Assembly: GCA_036583965.1 (NCBI GenBank)
Contig: JAZBQD010000028.1
Location: 868,001 to 932,000 of the forward strand
Source: Prunella strophiata
Taxonomy: Eukaryota > Chordata > Aves > Passeriformes > Prunellidae
DNA length: 64,000 nucleotides
Reading direction: 5' to 3'
The notes beneath the pieces are model-generated. The model was not told where the DNA came from, made no database searches, and saw only the letters and a list, made by a program, of their open reading frames with translations. Position numbers and translations under genes: made by a program. Numbering within the stretch: position 1 is the first letter of the stretch; every line of letters starts with the position of its first letter. Shown here piece after piece: positions 50,489-63,920 of the stretch.

Positions 50489-52597
50489 TATAGAACATGC
50501 CATTTTATGGCAGATGATAATATTGTCATGTAATTCTCCATGGCTGACCTTAGTTTTCACTTCACTTAAAACTGCATATCATGAGGAAACCTCATCTCAC
50601 TCTCCACTTCTCTAAGACACTCATGAACATTAACTGGACACCCCAAACTTCAGTGCAGATTCTTGTGGAACTCCACAGTTTCCTGTGGCAAAGGACTCCT
50701 ACCCTGTTTATCAAGAAGTGATCATGATTTATTTCTGAATGTGAACAGCTACTATATTTTTTATCTCATTTGAACTTAAAGCTCAGAAAGAGAAAAATTT
50801 ATCATGAGCTCTCTGGGAATATAAGTGAGGTATATGAGTAAGGTGGTCATGTCTGTGTTTGTCTTTTCAGAACAAATCAGTATTTCTAACATTCTGGCAG
50901 CCCATTAGCCATTCCAATCTCCTTAGTCTTGCTCAAGGTTATTTTTATAAATGTGCATTTTCTGTCCCCTTGACATGATGTATTTAAATATTCCTGTAGT
51001 CTTCACATACAAGATTTTTGGTTTTACCTTTTGATTTTAATTTCTTTTAACAAGAATTAATTCTGTAGTTAAATCACTGCTGTAATGGATGTTCTCCTCC
51101 TACAAGCAGCAACATGGTATGGGTGTTAGTGTTCCTGTTAGGAACATTTTGATCCAGGAACAACTCAGGAACAACTAAAGAATTGTTTCTGCTCTCGTGT
51201 ATATTCTGACCAAGTGCTTTGTGAATTTTTTTGGGGAAGAGATGTTTGGGGTTTTTATTACAATATTGTTTACAGGAAAACTTGGAAATGTAACTAGACT
51301 TAAAATTATGTTCAACATGGGTCCTGAAAAACTGGGTGAGAAAATCATCTTGGTTAGACCTTGATTTTTTTTTTTAAATTTGATTTTTATTTAGGAAAAT
51401 AAAAACTTGAAATGGATTTCTCAAAAGTCCAACACAATGATCTTATGTGAAACAAAATTATTAACTTTCATGTCAAGAAGTTGCTCCTTGAAGATGAAAT
51501 TGAAGATGACCTTGGTATGAACAATTTGAACACAAACCCTTTATTAAAATTTTCTGAGGTGTAATACTTTGTTAAGAACTTATTTGCTTGAGAGAGGATC
51601 AGCTGAGCCACCCCATGTGCAGGTGGCTGTGTCTGACTGTGTTCCAGCAGTGCCACTGAGCAGCCCCTGGGTTGATGTGGTTCAGCCTTGAGCTTGTCCC
51701 TTTTGGGGTGATTTGCTCCCCAAAGCTGGTTCCCCTTTGTTAAATTGTTACCTTCATTGCTCTGTTTGAGCTGTGATCTGTGCCACCTTGGTTTGTACAA
51801 AGACACTTCTCCTGAGTGAAACAGAGATAATACAATTCATGTATCTCCCTTGGTTTTAGATTTTTGTCTTCACATTTATTTCCTAAGGTCCTGCAGTCCC
51901 ATTCCCCAGCTCCTGGCTGAACTGGTGCTCTGCTGGTTTGAAGTTGGCCAGGTGGCTCCTCTCCTTTTGGTGGTTGTGGGAAATAGATTTGTAGAAAATT
52001 CTCAAAGCTTGACAGAAGGCTCACATACTGTGTATCTGTATGTAAACTTCGAGGCAAGAAATGTTGATTTAGAAATGCCATAGAATAGGACAGATATTGT
52101 TGAGAGAGAAATTGAACTATAAACAAGTTTCAAAAGATAGCCTTACAAATAAGTCTAGATACTTTAGAGAAATTGAGCTACGAGGGGTAATTTGAGATGA
52201 TTGGTTTTAAGGCATTTGCAGTATGGTGTGGCAAAAGCTGATATGCCAAGAAAGGCTTATAATATATTGTAATTAGGAGATAGTTGGCTTCTGATTGTGA
52301 TGGTGTGAATCATAACATCTGTATTGTCTCACCCTTCTCATGAGACTGAAAATGGAATAAAAGTGTTTAAAATGCCTCTCAGTTGCCCCATCTCTGGGTC
52401 AGGAAAAGGCAAAATCTGGCAGATGGTGCTTGAGGAGAAAGGTTGGTTAGCTCTTCTCTCATCTACAACCTTTTGAAGGTAGCCTGAGAGAAGTGGTTGA
52501 GTCAGTGTAAAATCCTCTCTGCAGAGTGCCTCATGTTGTGTGGAAGGGGACACTTTCCTCAGGAGTGGCAGAACACTGTGGACAGACATCACCACGA

Positions 52598-52825
52598 CAC
52601 AGAGTCTGGGTTTTTTGGTTTTTGTTTGGGTTTTGTATTATGTTATTGCCCAATCAGCTGCACTCATTGCTCTTGTGGTGTGTGTTATAGAGGTAATCAC
52701 CTTTCTGGGAACTCTGTTTTCTGTGTAGCAGGAGCTCCCTGGAATACCACGGGGAGGAGAAGTCTCAGAGGATAAGGAACAGTCTGTGTGCAGATATTCC
52801 CCAGAATGGCCATTCCAGAAGAGTC
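52598..52825 (-). mobile_element. A-tailed dispersed repeat, copy 2 (inverted)
   Basis: Reverse complement of the element at 38117-38378. Homology starts at 52825 (GACTCTTCTGGAATGG on minus) and runs about 180 bp to near 52645, then into an A/C-rich tail (T/G-rich on plus, 52609-52636) and CCCAGACTCT. I count roughly ten substitutions in 165 bp. The tail here is interspersed A/C rather than the A25 of copy 1, suggesting this copy is older or has lost its pure A-run. A shared peptide-like translation (THCSCGVCYR, GNSVFC) merely reflects the DNA identity. Confidence 0.65.
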
Positions 52826-55800
52826 ACAGTTGTCATGATGCAAGAGCTACTTCTTCCTTCCTAGCAAATCAATCAGGTGATGGATCTGATCAGGTTTTCA
52901 ATGTATCAGCCTCCCTATAAATCACAGTCCTGACAAAAGCAGCATTGTAGCGGTTTCTGAAAGAGCAGAAATTCCTCCTTCTCCCTGATAGTTTCTGACA
53001 AAGTCCAGAAAACCTTGCAGTAAAACCACTCCAGAAATAAGGGATTCCTTTATCAAAATTATTTCCAGAATTATTTTTAATCACAGGAGACTGGGAGAAT
53101 TCTAACCCATGAATGGAACCATGATCAGCAGCAGTGCCTGTCCTGGGCACTGCACAACTTGAGTGGGTGCTCAGTTGAGTCTCTCCTCACAAACCAACCC
53201 AAAATAACAACATTTCAAAAGATTTTGGGGAAGAATCCCTTTTCAGATAATTAATGCAAAGTAGTTTATAAAAAAACCCAATCGTTTTCTTCACAAGTGC
53301 CATCCCATCCCCCTGCAGAAAGCCACAGTCTGACATCTGCTACTGCTGCTGCTCTGCCTGTTATTATTTGTCTTAGAGCCTCTGCCCATTCCTTTGCTTC
53401 TACAGCTGCTGCTGGTGTTTCCTCTTGGTGCTTCCTGCCTGCCTGGCCTAAATTCCTACATCTGACACCCTCTTGGCCCTCTGGCTTTCTGCCCAGCTGG
53501 TTAAGAACTGGCATCCAGTTGACTGCAGCACTTATTTCTGCAGTAGGAATATGAAATAATATTTGGGTTTCATTTTCTTTTGAGAAGCTCTTCAAGACCC
53601 TTTCATGAAGGTAATTTATTATTTTTTCATGCTGACCCTTTGATCTGTGGAGGATCCTGTACCCTTGTGAGAATTGCCAGTGCCTGCAAGGTCTGCAGGG
53701 AAACTTGGGGCCAATTTCCTGCTGCAAAAGCCTTGAGGAGCTGGTTTGGGTGGGGAAGGAGAAGATGACTGCACAGCTTTGCCCTGGCAGCATCCCTGAC
53801 ATCTCTGCTTTCTGTAGACACTTCCCAGTAGAGGGGAGAAAAATGCAAGGAGGAATTCAGGCTGTGCCTTCTCTCTTGTTCTTTCACCTCAGTGTCCCTC
53901 TGAAAACCCAAAGAAGGAGAGGTTCATGCTGAGTCCTCCTCCCCAGCGCCCTGGGAGATGCTTCCTTCAGCCTTCAGGAGAAGAGGCAGTGCCTTTCCTC
54001 AACAAAGATAATAGCTAAGAACTGGAGAAGAGGCAAGTAACTGAAATTGCAGAATCTTCTCCTTTGTCACCTTAAATGTCTCACATTTAATGAACTTCAT
54101 AACACAGTGCTGAATTTAACCATATTAAGGACTACATGGCCAAGGTATTTTGGCTTTTGAGAACTGACAGAAGAGAACCTGGCCTCTGGAAGATGAGACA
54201 TTTGAAAGAGTCCACAGCTTATCAGCAATATCCCTATTTGGCTTACTGATACGAGGTTTTTCTGGTTTTATTAGATCACCTAGGAAATATTCCTGTCTTC
54301 TGTTCTAGCACTGGTCCCTGCCAACATCCTGAAGGGTGGGGAACCTGCTAACCTGATTATTTGGAAAAGACAACTTTTTTTTCCTGTCCTGAAGTTACCA
54401 GCTGTATTCCATTAATGGCCAAAATAGACTTCTGATGTAATATTATCTTTTCAGCTGTGAAACAGCACTTATCCCATGTAGATTTTTAAAATTTGGAACC
54501 AAAATAAATCCTTGCTTAGCTACAATGTGAGCAGCCTGATGCTGGCTTGTGCACAGAATGGCTGAAGTGAAACATTACAGCTCCAATGTGATGTTCCCAC
54601 TTGTCTGTCATCTGGATGTGGAGCATTTTTTTTGCACTGAATAAGTGTAAGATGTTAGTCTAGGAGATAATACTGTGCAGGCTAGTAATCACTTTTTGAT
54701 GGATGAAAGTATTTCCAGAACAACACCACATCCAGCACAGAGACTACCAGGGAAAGGTTCATCTGAAATGGGCACAAGGAGTGACACTGGAATGGATGCA
54801 TGGAGCTGTGCTCCACCAAATGATGGCCAAGGACTCCTGCCATCTTCTAATCCAGAACCTGAAGACTCAGAAATTACATGGAAATACCAGTAAATTAAAA
54901 GGGAAAAAGTTGTTATCACCTCCCTTTTTCCTGAAGTTAGTCAGTTAGCTTTGTTGAAGGATCTGAATGCAAGAAGAGACCCAAGTCTGAAATCCCAGGT
55001 TCTGTAGAGAAACAGTTTCCAGGTGGAGGGATCACCCTGTTCAGAGACACAAGGTTTGTTTCTTGCAGCTGGCCTTGAATGATTATTTCTCAGTGTTTTG
55101 CTGTCATGCTGCCCACACCACAGTTAAGCAGCACCTAAAACATTCTCAGGACAAGGAAACTAATGAATGTGGAAAAATAAGTTTGAGTTTATGAGACAAA
55201 AATGTGTAACCAATAAAGCATTTCATCTTCATGTAATTTTGTGTCAGTACAATGTAGTGGGGAAGAGCAAGAATAATCTTTTGCCAAAAAAAGCTAATTT
55301 TTAAGAGAACCAAGCTGCTGAGCACTGTCATGTCTCATATTCCTTAAATCTGTATTTGCCATACTCAGATTACTATCAAAATATAAGACAAATACAGTGA
55401 AGAAAATCTCCAGCTTTTAAGAATGTTGAGTAAAAGCCTGAAAACACAGGATGTGGGTAACAGTGCACTGCAGTCCTGCAGAGAGGCTTGTGGTGAACTT
55501 CCACCCGAAAATTCCTTGGAGACTCCTGCTCCTCCATTTGGAATGTTCTGGGCACTGCCAGGGGCTTCACAGGTGGGTGCTACACAGGAAATTCTATTGC
55601 CTCTCCCAAGCAACACCGAGTACAGGAGGGGTTAATTTTGACTTCTTAGTTCAATCTTAGATGGTATCTTGGGAGTGTGCTTGACAATTTTAATTTGACA
55701 CCTGTATATATATATATTTATTTTTATTGGAACATAGAATTACATTGGATTTTAAGTGATTCCGTTTGGTTTGTAAAATGATATTTTGTTTACATTGGTT

Positions 55801-57259
55801 CTTCTGGTTTGTTTTCAAAATGTTGTTACAGTGAGCTCTTAAATATTTTAATTAGCAGCACATTAAAAAATACTGTTTTCAGGGAATTAAGTCATTTAGA
55901 ACTAGTTAAGGCCCTTCTGTATCACTTTAACCTGAATCTAGGCTGCTAATCCTGTTGAATAACAAAAACACTGAATTTCCCTCCCTGGTTGTAGACTCAG
56001 GCAGATGCTTATGAGTACAGTGCACCTAGAATGTCACTCAAGGGAAGAAAATTAGAAAATTGAAATTTTTTATGTATCTCTAAAACATAAATTAATTCCA
56101 CTAGTGTTGGTGATGTAGTCTAATGGAATGTCTGAAATTCCTGGGGTATCTGCTCCCGTTTCATGTGATATTTCTGATGATGTCCAATAAAACACTCTCA
56201 GAATGTTCCTTCAAGCTGAAAAATGCTTTTGGCTTTCCCATACTTGTAAACATTTGAGTTCCTTGATATTATTTCATGGCTTTTAATGTCACATATTTTT
56301 AAAAAACTCCCAAATCCATTAGGTCTATTCTCATTGCTTTGATTGAACGTTTGTCAGGTCTCTGAGGGCCACACAAGTACATCAACGTGTAAAATGCATC
56401 AATTACAGCAATGTCTGTGGCCATTCAGAAACCTAAGCCTATAGAAGATAAATATGTACATTGCCCATTCAGATGGGCTTTGTTCTGGCCACAGCAGTGC
56501 TGCCTTCCCCGGGGCAGGGCTGGGATCTTCCTCCCATTTTCCCTTCTCCACAGTTCCCCTCATTGTCGCTCTCTTGATGTCAGTGCAGGTTTTGACCCTC
56601 CATCCAAATCTGTGCTGTTTTTCCTTGGTTTTCTGGGTTTTTGCTGTGTGTGCTGAAAGCCAAGGCACTGAGCATCAGCTGCTGCTTCCTCCCAGCCCAG
56701 ACCTGCACTTTTCTGGTGGCTGTTACCTCTCAGTTCTGTGCTGCTGCTGTTGCTGCTGCTCCCTCTGCAGTCCCAGCACGCAGGATTTTCCCTCCTGGAT
56801 GAAAAACACAGAATTAGAGCCCCCAGCTTCAAACAGCTGCCTTATCCCCTGAATCCCAAACTGCCCTGCTTGCTTTCAGGCCTCTCCCCAGGATTTCGTG
56901 GGAGAGCTGCAGCCTTGCTAAACAACCTCCCCTCTTTGCTCTGCCCTGCTCAGCCACCAGTGGCCTTCCCTCTGACCCTGCTGCTTCTGCCACCTGGAGC
57001 AGCCTTCCTGTGCCTTGCTGCCTCTCTGACTCACCACCTACATTCCAAATGCCATGTGAAAGCCTAGAGTTTCAACCTTGCCTTGGAACAATCTGCAGCA
57101 GCTTAAGGAAAACAACCTCTGGCTGTTACCCAAAGAGGTTTCAATAATTATTTCTCTAACCCTCCTAAAAGTAAGAAGGTTGGCTGCCAAAAACAAATAG
57201 GAGGAAGACCCCACACACATTATCCATAATGGCTGGCTTTTTATCCAAGAGGTAACAGG
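52826..57259. other. non-coding stretch, no gene recognised
   Basis: Mixed composition. The minus strand has successive frames at 52890-53150 and 53266-53802 (86 and 178 codons). The latter is the longest non-repetitive frame in this part, but it has no recognised domain. A (TA)6 run lies at 55705-55716 and short CTG/CTGTTG runs near 56735-56760. Confidence 0.5.
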
Positions 57260-57379
57260 AATAAAATAAAATAAAATAAAAGCTTGACAATTATCTCTGC
57301 TGCCTGAAAAAATACAAAATGTCTACAAAAATACAATAAATAAAATACAAAATAAAAATAAAATACAAAATAAAAAATG
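57260..57379 (+). repeat. A-rich (TAAAA)n / AATAAA-type simple sequence
   Basis: Four perfect TAAAA pentamers (57260-57281), then about 75 bp of degenerate A-rich ATACAAAAT/AATAAA units from 57306. It may be a decayed retroelement tail or plain simple sequence. The upstream flank is not recognisable. Confidence 0.8.
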
Positions 57380-60300
57380 TCTATCCATGCAAATTGATTT
57401 TTAATGTATTTTTCTATAATATTCCCATCAACTCCTGGTTCTTAAAAATCATTTCAGAATAGGTGTATGTTAAGTAGTAGTAAGAACAGAGTGTACTGTT
57501 CAAGCAGAAATAAGGTTAGATACCCATCAAGAGCAGGATGATTGCAAGAACTCACTTAAAGCAAGTTCCCAGTTCTGTGCTGCTGAGACTCTCCCTGCCT
57601 TAGAGCCTCTGCCCCGTGCTGGTGAAACTCTCTCCAGTGCATCCCCACAGATGATGGATGCACTTCAGTTCTTACAGGAGGTATTTTCCATCCTGCTCTC
57701 TGTAGCAGGGCCAGGGACAAGGCAGCACCAGACAGGTTTCCAGGCTTTAGCAGAGAAAAAGGAAGTTTGATTAAAATTAACATGGCAGGCAAAAAGCATT
57801 TGGGAACCACTTTCTACCAAAGTCCTTGCTAATGCTCCAGGGAGCAGAGCAGGAAGGGAGATCACAAAGTCATCCTCAGTGTTTGCTTCCAGCATTATTT
57901 TTACTGACTGCTCACTGTTTTGCTCTCTTTCTAAAGTTCTTGAGGGCCCATTTTCCCTGTAACCTCATATATTTTTCTCACTGCTGCTTGTGGCTTTGCT
58001 TGTGAATGCTCATCCCAGCCAGCCTGGAGCACCTTCTTCCTTATGCCTGGGGAAGGCAGCACCCTGCTTCCAATTAGCAAGGCAAGGAAGTTGGCTGCAG
58101 AGCCTCTTCCTAATGAGAAACACCTCTGGTGCTCTGTTATTTGTGTTTGCTGCCTACTGTCCCTAGTCAAGCTCAGGAGATTGCTGTGCTTGGAACCAGA
58201 CACACAGATCTTGTCTTCATTAGGAAAAAGGTGGTTTAGATGTCTCGCTCAAGGGATTCAAAAGACTTGAGCTTAATACAAATCAGTTGCTGTTTTTAAA
58301 AGGGAATTGTTAACTTTGAATAGCTAAAATAGATTAAAACAGCTGCTGTCTTTGGTAAGGCTGTAGCAATGGCTAAAATCAGAAAGTAGCCATGGTGTGG
58401 CTCAGCCAGGAACTGCCAGAAAGACTCTCTAGGCAAGCCAGGTGAGCTCTTGTTTCTGCTGCTGGGGCCACTCAGGACTTCCTTTCCATGCATGGACAAG
58501 TCCTTTGTGTGAGCACCCAGGGGTGCCTGGAGCACCTGGCAGGGTACCTTGTTGTTTAAAGCACAACAAAATGGTGAAATAGGACTTGTACCTTTGAGCA
58601 AGTTCCTTATTTCTCGACATCCACCTTTTTGTTGCTCCTCACCCTGTGTGAGGGTCCAGTGGGTAGGAAATTCCTTCACAAGGGTTGATACAGCCCCAGC
58701 TTTCCCCTTAGGCCCTGGAAACTGTCTTGTACTAAAATTTTACATGAGGAGGAAAAATTGTCAGCTGTGAGGGGAAAGAAAGTCACCATCAATCTGAGTG
58801 ACAAAATTATGTTTGCCCATAGTAATGAAGTTTCTTCTGTACCAGATTGGACAGCTTTGTCCAGATTATATTTCAGTAAGTGTGATTCAAAGTTTGGTTC
58901 TCTTGCTTTTTTTCTTTCAGTACTGTGAGGATTGCAACCGCTGATGTGAACTGTTGTTCCCACAGCATTATACTGTTTATGTTATTAACCCTAATATAAG
59001 CCAGTCTAATTAACGAGGATAAAAGTCCTTAACATCTCCCTAATGTTTTCTTCAGCCAGTTCAGTTACTTCTTCTCTTAGTTAGAATTACTTACACACTG
59101 CTATTGTATTTAAATACAGCACTTGCATCTCTGTGGGTAAATGCTAGTTTGGTTCCAATTATTGCATTGGAAGCCTGAGGCTAGAGTGAGGTTATTGCTT
59201 AAATAATATATTAAAGGAAGGAGGCCATTTGGCTGGTTTGTTAAAAATCCTGGGGCAATTATTTGTGTAAAACCACTGAAGGCTCATACAAATGACACCT
59301 GTATGAGCTCCAGGGAGAATGGTCATCTCAGTTCACACTAGAAAAACCCCAGCTTGAGAGTCATTAATGAAGCAGGAGAGCTACAGGAAAATTCCCTTCT
59401 GCATCTCTAATAAGAGATTGAGGAATAGCTGAAGCAGCTAAGAAATATCACTCATCACTGCTCCAAAATCTAAGGAGAGTGGGGTTGGGGGTGCAGCTGA
59501 GAGGCTCTTGGAAACTTTTGAAATTGTTTTCAAGGTTATACTTAACCTTCATTAAATGTTCAAGTAAGTGAATATTTTGGTTTATTAAGTGGAGTTCAGG
59601 TTGCAGTACAGACCACCACTCATTTCTGCTTTAATCTTTGCACTTATGGGAAGTAATTGCCAAGTTTAGACACTGTTTACTCTCTTTGCAGTCTCTTGAA
59701 TTAAAACTGGCAACAAAGCAAAAAAACTTTTGAAAAGTCCTACTTACATCTGACATAAACCAAATCTGTGTTGATATTAGCTTTTCCAAATATCTAGGAA
59801 TTTCTGAATTCAAATACCTTCGAGTTTCTGTTTTGTTAGCTTGGGTACTGTGGGCAGTGTGTCCCTGGATCCCGGGCATGGCTGGCACAGGCAGCAGGTA
59901 CCTGCAAACCCACCCAGTGCTGGGTGACACACAGCCCATTGCATTTCCTTGCAAGGGAACCTGAGGTGCAGCTGTTCCCAGGGCTTTCCTGGCATGGAGA
60001 TTCTGACCAGGCTGTCCAGCCAGCATTTTGCAAATGTGCAGGTTGAGGTTTGATTCCCCAGCATTGTATTTTTCAGATCAGCTCTATCTGCTGGAGTAAG
60101 ATTTGATGGTGTGAACCTGCAAAGGCAGACACATGAAAGGAGGACTGAAACCCTTTTAAAGTGGCTAGACCCAATCCAGATAGCTTGCTGGTACTCTCAT
60201 CCTGCCAGAACTGAGAGCTATGGGGCTGTATACCTCACAAGCAAATGGCAAAGCCATGATTGCTGCCCTGGAGCAGCTGCAGTCCAAGACTCCAGTGCTG

Positions 60301-61087
60301 TGATCAGCCTGTGGGAGCAGCCAGGAGCCCTCCAGGGCTCTGCTCCTCCTGCCCTGGGAGCATTTCTCATTCCTGAGCTGCAGGATGCTACAGCCAGGCT
60401 TCTCAAGGGAGCTGGGGCTGGCCTGCCAGGTGCTGGGGACACTCAATGGCTCCAGACCCGAGCTGTGAGTGTCTGAAAACAGCCCCAAAGCCTCGATTCC
60501 AGAGTAACACGCCACTCTGCAAAGCTCCCTTCCAGCAGCAGAGCTGGGATCTGTGTCCTGCACACAGCAGGGCTGTGCTGGCTGCAGCAGGAGCCACCTC
60601 TGGCAAGGGCCCCATGCTGGCAACAGCATTCTGCTCATTCCCCTGCCTGCTCACACTGGAGATGTTCTCTGAGGGGAAGACAGTCTGTGCTAATGGAGGG
60701 GGAAAAGAATGGGTGAGGTTATTCTGGTGTTATTTAGGAAGTCAGCCTGCATGTTACATGATCACCTTACAACCTATCAATAATGACATGCTGGGACCAG
60801 TCCTGGTCACACATCTGTGGGGGCTGTAGAAGTGTGTACAGCCCTTGTGGAGAGCTGTGCCCCTCCCCGTACCGAGTGTCCCCTCTGCTGTGCCCCTCAG
60901 GCTCAGGGCTCTGCAATATTCCTGTGAATGGCACACGAGGAGAGGGGACCCTGCCCCGGGACTGCTGCGAGTGCCAAGTTCACATTTGGTGTCAGCTCTG
61001 GAGGATGGGGGACACAGGGCAGGGAGGGGACACGGGGACAGTGCGGGGACAACCTCCGGGAAGCTCCTTGCAGCCAGGACACGAGGA
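57380..61087. other. non-coding stretch, no gene recognised
   Basis: GC-richer at 60.2-61.1 kb, where overlapping frames on both strands reach 157 codons (minus 60165-60638) without a known domain. A textbook-looking acceptor at 58920 (CTTTTTTTCTTTCAG) leads into only seven codons before a stop in one frame. I do not call an exon there. Confidence 0.5.
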
Positions 61088-61157
61088 TTTGCTTTCGTTT
61101 CCAAACCTTTGCTTTCATTTCCGAACCCTTGCTTTCCTTTCCGAACCTTCGCTTTCT
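61088..61157. repeat. 20-bp tandem repeat, about 3.5 copies
   Basis: GCTTTC recurs at 61091, 61111, 61131 and 61151, an exact 20-bp period. The unit is close to TTGCTTTCNTTTCCGAACC. Copies differ at a few sites (CGTTT, CATTT, CCTTT; CCAAACC versus CCGAACC). It lies at the right edge of a CpG-enriched patch (about 60.83-61.16 kb). Confidence 0.9.
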
Positions 61158-63604
61158 GAGCTGTCCCTGCAGCTGGCTAATTTTTCATTAAGAAGAACAA
61201 AACCTAATGCATTAAAATAAGAGGGAAAAAAAACCAAACTCCAACCTTCTAATACAGCAAATTATCCCTCATATAAACTCAGTATTTGGTCTCACTTATC
61301 TCCAGTGTTTTTTCTGCACTTCCAGAGACGCCTGGGATTTCTTCCCTGTTCATGGGCAGTGCTGTAACTAGAGCTGGGTGATGCTTTGCAGCTCTCTGTT
61401 GTCATTCACCAGAAATGCAAGTTCTAAAATCCTTTATTAAATTCAAAGCTTTTAAGGTATAAGTGAATCTATTTTTTTAAAAAAGGCAAACACAAAAACA
61501 ACTATTGCAGTATTTAAATAAAGCTGCATATCTTATTTCAAATGACATTTTTATTAAGAAATCCAAAATGTTACTTTAGATAATTCTATAGACTGGAAAA
61601 ACCAACAAAATTTAATCAAGATTTCATTTTGGGTCAGCCAAAAGGATTTATTTAAGTCAGGAAAAAAAAAAAATTTAAAAAGACCTCTAGAAATAGAAAT
61701 TAATTTCTAAGAGCTGGAAAAAAAAAATAAAAATCCATTCTTAAACCTCTGGTTTAGTCAGTGAACAAAACTTATTTTGTTCTAGATATTGATCTCTGGA
61801 ACTAGTGAGGTGATAAACCTTTGTCCAGCTTCTGTTCAAATAATTAAGACATATTTTCTGTATATTACATTTCCTGGTAATATGATAGCTCCACTTTTAC
61901 ATAATGCTATTTCAGGATTTATAAGACTGGAGGTAATTAATTCTAATATAATTATTTGTTACCAACTGGAGATCGTGAACAATAGCACAGACTAAAAAGG
62001 AGAGCTCTTCAGAAAGCAAGGATAGGAGGAGTTCACAAAGTAGACTTTTTTTCAAATGCTTTCACTAATAAATTTTACTAAAATAGAAATTCAGATGGGA
62101 ACTGCAGGATGAGCTCTGTCCTGGCAGGAGTGGACTCTGGCTGCAGCCACTGTCCACTGTTTTCCACCACCTGGCCAGCCAGGGAGATTTTGGGAGCTCT
62201 CTGCTGCTGCAGCAGGGACATGAGCTGCTGCCCGGTACAAATTTCAAGCACATAAAACGTGTGCATGAATAAATCATAACAGCACCAACATCACATAGAG
62301 CTCTCAGCTCTGCCCACAGCCTTGCTAAATCTGTGCAATCACTGGGCTGGTCATTACCTGATAACTACTCTGCCTCTCCTGACATAATGCCTATTTTTTT
62401 GCATGAATTGCTAAGTTCACAAAAATCTCTAAACTATCTGCAGTGATCGAGTCCTGATTATAGTCTGCAGATGAATTGAGAGGTCCTGTTCCGTAACCTC
62501 TGTGTGACTTTGAAATGTGCATTCCACTTCAGGCAGAGTCTAACACAATCTGTTTCCACTGAAGGCAAGCACCACTGGAAATATGATTACAATAATTGTA
62601 TTATGAACATGGCATTGTCGTGATCAAGTGAAGGGCTCCAAAATGTAACTGATAAAATTGTAGCTTTGACCTCCATCTTCAGCTCCAAAACTCAACCCAG
62701 TTCAAATATCCCTGTGTATTAGGCTCGTTAGCACAAAGGCAGGCCCAGCAGTTCAAGCCCTGCTCCCAGGAGCCACTTCACAGACAATATTCGGGTAAAC
62801 AAGAGCTTGTGGGAGGGGAGAAACAGGATCCAGCTTTTGATGTCGGTTTAGAGCATAAGACTGAATCTTGTGCTGTAACAGTTCCATCAATTCCCCAGAG
62901 CCAGAGCAACACAGAATTTGATTTGAAATTCCTGTGTAAACACGCTGGGGCAAATTCATGGTTGATGTAAATTGTTGTAACTTCCTTGGCTGTATTGGTA
63001 TCACTGAAACCAATGAATCTGGGGCTGTTTGCACCATATGAGGATTCATGCCCTTCATGAATATTTATGCAAAAAATGAGAGAATTGTAGCAATTTAAAA
63101 ATATTTTAATGTGGCGTTCCAAACCATGCAGGACATAGTAGAGCACTTCTGCTTTGTTTTCTTATCCTCTGGCTTCATTCAGGTCCTAGTCTGAAGTCCT
63201 CAGCTAAATATGGAAAGAAATGTGTAAATTGTACCAAGTCCTACCATTAGTTTCAGTTTGCAGAAGTGCCATTGATACAGACTCCTGCATTTATTTGGGG
63301 TGGAAAGTGTCTATTTAAATTGTGAGATCAATCGTCAAATTAGATGTGTGACTGCACACATCGTTCCAGTGTTTATTTTCTTTTCTGGCACACTTGTGGC
63401 TCTTTGGGTTTGAAGAATGTAACTCAATTGGAATGAGCCTCAGTGATAAAATGGTCATCACATAAGATGTCTTTGTGTTGTTTTGAAATGTACTATTACA
63501 AGGCATTTTAATAAACTTTGTTTTTATTTTCCTTGATTAATAACACATTTGCTTGTGAATTTTCTGGGATGTTTGATTCATGGTCTTTCCTTTCTTTTCC
63601 TTAG
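61158..63604. other. non-coding stretch, no gene recognised
   Basis: AT-rich, with A-runs near 61655-61730. No frame above about 120 codons and no recognised domain. Complex non-repetitive sequence at 62.4-62.7 kb keeps isolated CpGs, but conservation cannot be judged from one sequence. Confidence 0.5.
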
Positions 63605-63688
63605 AACTCCTTGGTGGCAGCAGCCTCCAGGAGGCCTTGTGGGACTATCCCATGGCGAGCTGACCTGGTCCTGCCTTTGTCCAAGTAA
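63605..63688 (+). other. speculative 3' terminal exon
   Basis: A long pyrimidine tract (63583-63602) ends in TTAG, a good acceptor. Downstream, one frame runs 27 codons to TAA (63686-63688) and another 18 codons (LLGGSSLQEALWDYPMAS) to TGA (63661-63663). An AATAAA polyadenylation signal lies at 63921-63926, a suitable distance for a short 3' UTR. I recognise neither peptide and see no upstream partner exon. Chance acceptors are common in a window this size. Confidence 0.18.
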
Positions 63689-63920
63689 TTTTAGTCGCAC
63701 TAACACTTTTGACCCCTGGTGTCATTGATAAGCTCCAGAGCACCGAGTGCTGGGTCAAAAAACTTTTGAAAGGTCTGCAGAAAACTAAATGCTTAAAGCC
63801 ATGTGATTGATATTTATTTGTTTTAATGATGAATATAGAAAATAATACTGTCACTTTCTCTTCTCTGCCCGTTCACACTGACAGAGAAGCTGATTTACGG
63901 ATAGTAGATACATTACATGT

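Larger units (their letters stand above)
44401..52597. other. non-coding stretch, no gene recognised
   Basis: Mostly AT-rich. GC-richer patches at 46.5-46.8 and 49.1-49.7 kb carry short overlapping frames (largest minus 49143-49559, 138 codons) without recognisable domains. No tRNA, rRNA or clear retroelement was seen. Confidence 0.5.

Noticed and set aside
56735..56762. CTG/CAG triplet expansion
   Set aside because: Interrupted and only a few units long. Similar short runs at 4889, 37880 and 53335 are ordinary simple sequence.
58899..58944. Acceptor CTTTTTTTCTTTCAG followed by a short frame ending YCEDCNR as a LIM-type terminal exon
   Set aside because: Seven residues before the stop are too few to support a family claim, and there is no upstream partner exon.
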